Shown in pieces: positions 60,890 through 64,000 of a stretch of 64,000 nt of DNA. Both the position numbers and the translations under genes were made by a program. The number at the start of each line of letters is the position of its first letter. Positions within the stretch are counted from its first letter, which is position 1. The DNA is from Raineyella sp044508675 (GTDB lineage: Bacteria; Actinomycetota; Actinomycetes; Propionibacteriales; Propionibacteriaceae), in contig JBIQHF010000008.1 of the NCBI GenBank assembly GCA_044508675.1, positions 55,548 to 119,547 of the forward strand, read 5' to 3'. The notes beneath the pieces were generated by a model. That model saw nothing but the letters and a program-made list of their open reading frames with translations. It did no database searches and was not told the DNA's origin.

Positions 60890-62523
60890 CCACCACCATT
60901 GTCACCCCGCAGGCCCCGACCATGGCCCGGGACTCCCGGCTCACCGGCACCTGGTCGCTGATCCGGCTGAACCTGCGGCTCGACCGGATCCAGATGCTCG
61001 TGTGGACCCTGGCGGTCGGCCTGTCGGCCTGGGCCAGCGTCGACGCACTCGCGGCGGCGTACCCGGACCAGGCCTCACTCCAGGTCCGGGCCATGCTGCT
61101 GGCCAATCCGGCGACGATCATGATGACCGGGCCGGCGTTCGCCGTGGACGACTACACCTTCGGTGCGGCGGTCGCCAACGAACTGTCGCTGTACCTGTTC
61201 ATCGCCGTGGCGATCATGTCCATCCTGCTCGCCGTCCGTCATTCGCGCGGCGACGAGGAGGCCGGCCGGCTGGAACTCATCCGTTCCCTGCCGGTCGGCA
61301 GGTTCGCGCCGGCCACGGCCACCATCGCGACCGTCGGCATCGCCAACCTCCTGGTGGGACTCGCCACCGTGGGCGCGCTGCTCGCGGCGGGCATGGAGAC
61401 CGCGTCCTCGGTCGCGTTCGGGCTGGGTACCGCCCTGACGGGCCTGGTGTTCGGAGCCCTCGCCACCGTTGCCGCCCAGCTGACCGAGCACGCCCGCAGC
61501 GCCACCGGCATGTCCATGGCCGCGCTCGCCGTCGCCTTCCTGGTGCGTGGCCTGGGCGACGTCATCGACAACCAGGGTTCCTGGCTGTCGTGGTTCTCGC
61601 CGTTCGCCTGGGCGCAGCAGACCCGCCTGTACGTCGACCTGCGCTGGTGGCCCCTCGCCGTGTCACTGGCCGTGGCGGTGGTGCTGTTCGGCGTCGCGAT
61701 CGCGTTCGCGCAACACCGCGACATCGGCGCGGGTCTGCGTGCGACCCGGCCCGGATCGGCGACCGCATCCCGGGCGCTGAGGACACCCGCAGGGCTTGCG
61801 GAGCGGCTCCTGCGCGGCTCGCTGGTGCCCTGGTCCATCGGCGCCTTCTTCTTCGCCGTCGCGATGGGAGCCCTCGCCAATGAACTGCAACCCATGCTGG
61901 ATGCCAACCCGGCGCTGAGCCAGTGGCTGACCCTCGAGGGCACGGACCTGACCTCCCAGTTCGCCGGGATCATCCTCTCCTTCGTCCTGATCGCGCCGGT
62001 CATCGTCGGGGTCGGCGGCCTGTTGCGGCTCAAGTCCGAGGAAGCGGAGGGGCGTACGGAGCAGTTGCTCGCCTCGGGCAGTTCCCGCCCCGGCTACCTC
62101 GGCGGCTGGCTGGCCACGGTGATCGCCCAGACCATCGCGATCACCCTCGTCTCCGGCCTGGGCGTGGGCCTGGGGGTCTCCGCCGGGACCGGCGAAGCGA
62201 CATGGGTGGGCGAACTCGTGGTCGCCGCGCTGGTCTTCCTGCCGGCGATCCTGCTGACCGTTGCGTTCGCGACGGCGCTGTACGGGGTGCTCCCGCGGGC
62301 CACCGGTCTCGCGTGGCTGCTCGTGGTGTGGCTGTCGTTCGTGCTGTTCCTCGGGGACCTGCTGAACGTGCCCGACTGGGCCAGGTCGGTGTCGCCGTTC
62401 CACCACACCCCGGTGCTTCCGGGCCAGGACTTCGCGGCCGAGCCGCTGCTGGTGATGGGGGGACTGGCGGTGGCGCTGTTCGCTGCCGGGCTGCTCGGGT
62501 TCCGACGCCGTGACGTGGGCTAG
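60886..62523 (+). CDS. ABC-2 type exporter permease
   Basis: 545 residues, with two homologous halves of about six helices each. AVRHSRGDEEAGRLELIRSL in the first half and LRLKSEEAEGRTEQLLASGS in the second are repeats of the same cytoplasmic loop. This matches the large actinobacterial antibiotic/polyketide exporter permeases that work with a single DrrA-like ATPase. Substrate unknown. Confidence 0.9.
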   Translation: MTTTIVTPQAPTMARDSRLTGTWSLIRLNLRLDRIQMLVWTLAVGLSAWASVDALAAAYPDQASLQVRAMLLANPATIMMTGPAFAVDDYTFGAAVANELSLYLFIAVAIMSILLAVRHSRGDEEAGRLELIRSLPVGRFAPATATIATVGIANLLVGLATVGALLAAGMETASSVAFGLGTALTGLVFGALATVAAQLTEHARSATGMSMAALAVAFLVRGLGDVIDNQGSWLSWFSPFAWAQQTRLYVDLRWWPLAVSLAVAVVLFGVAIAFAQHRDIGAGLRATRPGSATASRALRTPAGLAERLLRGSLVPWSIGAFFFAVAMGALANELQPMLDANPALSQWLTLEGTDLTSQFAGIILSFVLIAPVIVGVGGLLRLKSEEAEGRTEQLLASGSSRPGYLGGWLATVIAQTIAITLVSGLGVGLGVSAGTGEATWVGELVVAALVFLPAILLTVAFATALYGVLPRATGLAWLLVVWLSFVLFLGDLLNVPDWARSVSPFHHTPVLPGQDFAAEPLLVMGGLAVALFAAGLLGFRRRDVG

Positions 62524-62551
62524 CAGTCAGCAGCGCCTGCACACTTCCACC

Positions 62552-63061
62552 ATGAACGAAGATCCGACACACGATGGGCCACTCCCGTCTCCGGAGCCGC
62601 AGGCTCGGGCTTGGCGAGCCGGTGTCGACCACGCTGCCGCGGTGGGTCGGCTACTCCGCGATTTCAACGCCGAGTTCAATGTTCCCTGCCCCAGCGCGGA
62701 GGAGTTGTCCGACCGGTTCGCGCGGCTGCTCAACCGCGATGATGTCATCGTCCTTGTTGCCGGCGGACACGAGTCCCCGAGCGGGTTCGCGTTCCTGACG
62801 CTGCGCCCGACCCCATACTTCGACGGCCCCATTGCCCAGCTGGAGGAGCTGTACGTGGTGCCCGAGCTGCGGGACCGGGGCATCGGAACCTCGCTGCTGC
62901 AGACAGCGGTCGAGACCGTCCGCGCTCGCGGCGCCGGCGAGGTTCACATCAACGTCGACGAAATCGATGTCGACACCCGACGCTTCTACGAGCGCCACGG
63001 ATTCAGCAACATCGAACCCAGCGGGACAACCCGAATGCTGTTCTACATCCGAGAGCTGTGA
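62552..63061 (+). CDS. GNAT-family acetyltransferase
   Basis: 169 residues from the ATG at 62552; 28 bp after the permease gene. Acetyl-CoA loop YVVPELRDRGIGTSLLQTAV near residue 103 and the C-terminal VDEIDVDTRRFYERHGFSNI. Perhaps co-transcribed with the exporter. Its 3' end abuts the decayed region on the other strand. Confidence 0.85.
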   Translation: MNEDPTHDGPLPSPEPQARAWRAGVDHAAAVGRLLRDFNAEFNVPCPSAEELSDRFARLLNRDDVIVLVAGGHESPSGFAFLTLRPTPYFDGPIAQLEELYVVPELRDRGIGTSLLQTAVETVRARGAGEVHINVDEIDVDTRRFYERHGFSNIEPSGTTRMLFYIREL

Positions 63062-63064
63062 CCA

Positions 63065-63429
63065 CCGTGGCCAGCGACGCGTGGGTGACTGTGAGTTTGA
63101 CGATGTCGCGGCCCGGCTCGATGTCGAATGTCACCACGCTGGGCTCGAACGTCGGGTCGTCGAATCGATCTGGATCGTCGAATCCGAACACCAGGCGGCG
63201 TGGTCTGTCGACTTCGATCACCCTGCCGGAGACGTCGGGAACACCGGATCCGTCCAGTCGCACATGGTCAACCCTGCTTCCGACGCGCCAATCCGAGACC
63301 TGCGAATGGCCCCAAAAACGGGCGGTCAGGTCCGGGCTGGTGAGCGCTTTCCCACACTTGCTCCGGTGTGGCCCGGATGTAGGTGGTGTAGACGAATTCG
63401 GGGATCGGCTGGGGGTTTGCATCGTGCAT
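63065..63429 (-). pseudogene. SRPBCC (AHSA1-like) gene, frameshifted and truncated
   Basis: Starts in one frame with PIPEFVYTTYIRATPEQVWE. At about 63348-63350 one extra base shifts the frame, and the family sequence resumes as ALTSPDLTARFWGHSQVSDW and VSGRVIEVDRPRRLVFGFDD. It continues to IEPGRDIVKLTVTHASLA and then ends abruptly where the acetyltransferase gene ends. The C-terminal quarter is missing. A sequencing error could explain the shift but not the truncation. Confidence 0.75.
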
Positions 63430-63435
63430 GGCGTA

Positions 63436-63576
63436 CTCCTCTGCTCGTTGCTTGATGGCGTCGATGGCGGCCAGGCGTGGTTCCTCAAACTTCCAGATCC
63501 AGCGACGCTGGATGTCGTGAATGGGGACCGCGTTCAGGTAGTGCAGTTTGCGTCGACCTTCGCGGACCGACGTCAC
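63436..63576 (-). pseudogene. ArsR-family regulator remnant (C-terminal part)
   Basis: Reads SVREGRRKLHYLNAVPIHDI and then QRRWIWKFEEPRLAAID, which is the wing and last helix of ArsR regulators that usually precede AHSA1-type genes. The DNA-binding N-terminus is absent. It is in the same frame as the start of the SRPBCC remnant, so the two were probably coupled before decay. Confidence 0.65.
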
Positions 63577-63711
63577 TGCGTTTACGATCTGGAGGAGGAA
63601 TGGCTGGAGCTGAACCGGTGGATCGATTGGCTCCGCCACGCCACACCTACAGGCTTCCCGGTGCCGTGATCCCGCCGTTCTGGCCCCACCACCCCGAACT
63701 GGTCCGGGAAC

Positions 63712-63864
63712 TCTCCGAACCGCTCGCGGGCCCGGAGCCGCTACCTGACAGGCCTGCCAGGCGTAGTAGTCCGACCGGGACACCTCGAGCAGGTCGCACA
63801 TCCTGGTCAGCGTCGGCGGCCCAGTCTCGGCCTTCTTCGCGTCGGTGGTGATCTGGTCGATCAC
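63712..63864 (-). mobile_element. IS3-family transposase OrfB N-terminal fragment
   Basis: VIDQITTDAKKAETGPPTLT then RMCDLLEVSRSDYYAWQACQ and APGPRAVRR match the N-terminal region of IS3/IS150-type OrfB. There is no OrfA, no DDE domain and no clear terminal repeats, so only a relic remains. It lies between the ArsR relic and the tRNA-Ala gene and probably marks the insertion that truncated the ArsR gene. Confidence 0.65.
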
Positions 63865-63899
63865 TTCGAACGCCCGCCCCGGTGTGGGGCAAAGACGAA

Positions 63900-63925
63900 C
63901 CTGCCCCGCGTTGATGCGGGGCAGG
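63900..63925 (-). terminator. Hairpin downstream of tRNA-Ala
   Basis: CCTGCCCCGC (63900-63909) pairs with GCGGGGCAGG (63916-63925) over 10 bp with loop GTTGAT. It lies 21 bp after the tRNA-Ala 3' end on its transcribed side. The following T content is weak. Confidence 0.6.
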
Positions 63926-63946
63926 GTTCGAACGTTTCCGATTACG

Positions 63947-64000
63947 TGGAGCATAGGGGACTCGAACCCCTAACCCCCTGCTTGCAAAGCAGTGGCGGCT
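63947..64000 (-). tRNA. tRNA-Ala (UGC), cut by window end
   Basis: Minus strand: T arm AGGGG-TTCGAGT-CCCCT and 3' acceptor ATGCTCC with discriminator A at 63947 and no encoded CCA. The anticodon stem ACTGC / GCAGG carries loop TTTGCAA with anticodon TGC. The outer pair of the anticodon stem is A/G (mismatch). The 5' half is outside the window, so completeness cannot be judged. Confidence 0.85.

Noticed and set aside
63003..63488. Intact 161-residue SRPBCC protein
   Set aside because: Its N-terminal third is not SRPBCC sequence and the real start lies in another frame. Its C-terminus reads antisense to the acetyltransferase.

Overview
The window is high-GC DNA carrying the chromosomal origin region of an actinobacterium. 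The order rpmH / dnaA / dnaN / recF / dciA / gyrB / gyrA on one side and rnpA, yidD, yidC, jag, rsmG, parA, parB on the other is the classic actinobacterial oriC neighbourhood. DUF6049-murJ-sigM, a MurJ with a pseudokinase tail, DUF3566, a DUF222/HNH protein and SURF1 also fit Actinomycetota. A member of the Propionibacteriales is my best guess, but the sequence alone does not prove it.

Layout. 1-5480 (minus): an overlapping tad/flp pilus operon (SAF/CpaB-like, CpaE-like, TadA, TadB, TadC, a small Flp-like pilin and two TadE-like minor pilins, the last cut by the window edge). 5481-6292: gene-poor, with four in-phase short direct repeats and two copies of a structured two-hairpin element. 6293-10468: MFS transporter, DUF222/HNH protein, tRNA nucleotidyltransferase. 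10510-17719: DUF6049, MurJ-pseudokinase, SigM-like sigma factor, a small possible anti-sigma remnant and a flavin-dependent oxidoreductase. 17716-18826 (minus): a secreted DUF6448-like protein whose predicted mature N terminus is His-Cys-Asp, coupled to an S26 signal-peptidase-like gene. 18927-23765: a hypothetical gene, an AspT/YidE-type transporter, a TauE/SafE transporter, and a MerR-controlled pair of small membrane proteins. 23770-23843: tRNA-Ile.

23909-34605: DUF3566, gyrA, gyrB, dciA, recF, dnaN, the origin intergenic region (DnaA boxes, AT-rich stretch, dnaA terminator), dnaA and rpmH. 34622-39865: rnpA to parB with four parS sites. 39954-54677: DUF3817, SURF1, Ddl, an aminotransferase, an acetyltransferase, a hypothetical protein, the trxB-trx-membrane protein operon, a DHA2 drug exporter with a long tail, an LCP ligase, a lipoprotein, a LysR regulator, an AI-2E-type permease and class I fumarase. 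54793-57225: site-2 protease with CBS domains, and an EamA transporter behind a tandem glycine riboswitch.

57336-64000 is the accessory, decaying end. An ABC ATPase, an alpha/beta hydrolase and a TetR gene are each reduced by deletions. An intact TetR-ABC exporter operon and an acetyltransferase follow. Then come relics of an SRPBCC gene (frameshifted), an ArsR gene and an IS3-type transposase next to a tRNA-Ala cut by the window end.

The most interesting candidate for an undescribed system is the DUF6448-like/S26 peptidase pair, which resembles the nickel superoxide dismutase/SodX logic without being a nickel SOD. The duplicated structured element at 5805-6270, in which base-pair changes between copies keep the stem, is the most interesting non-coding signal.
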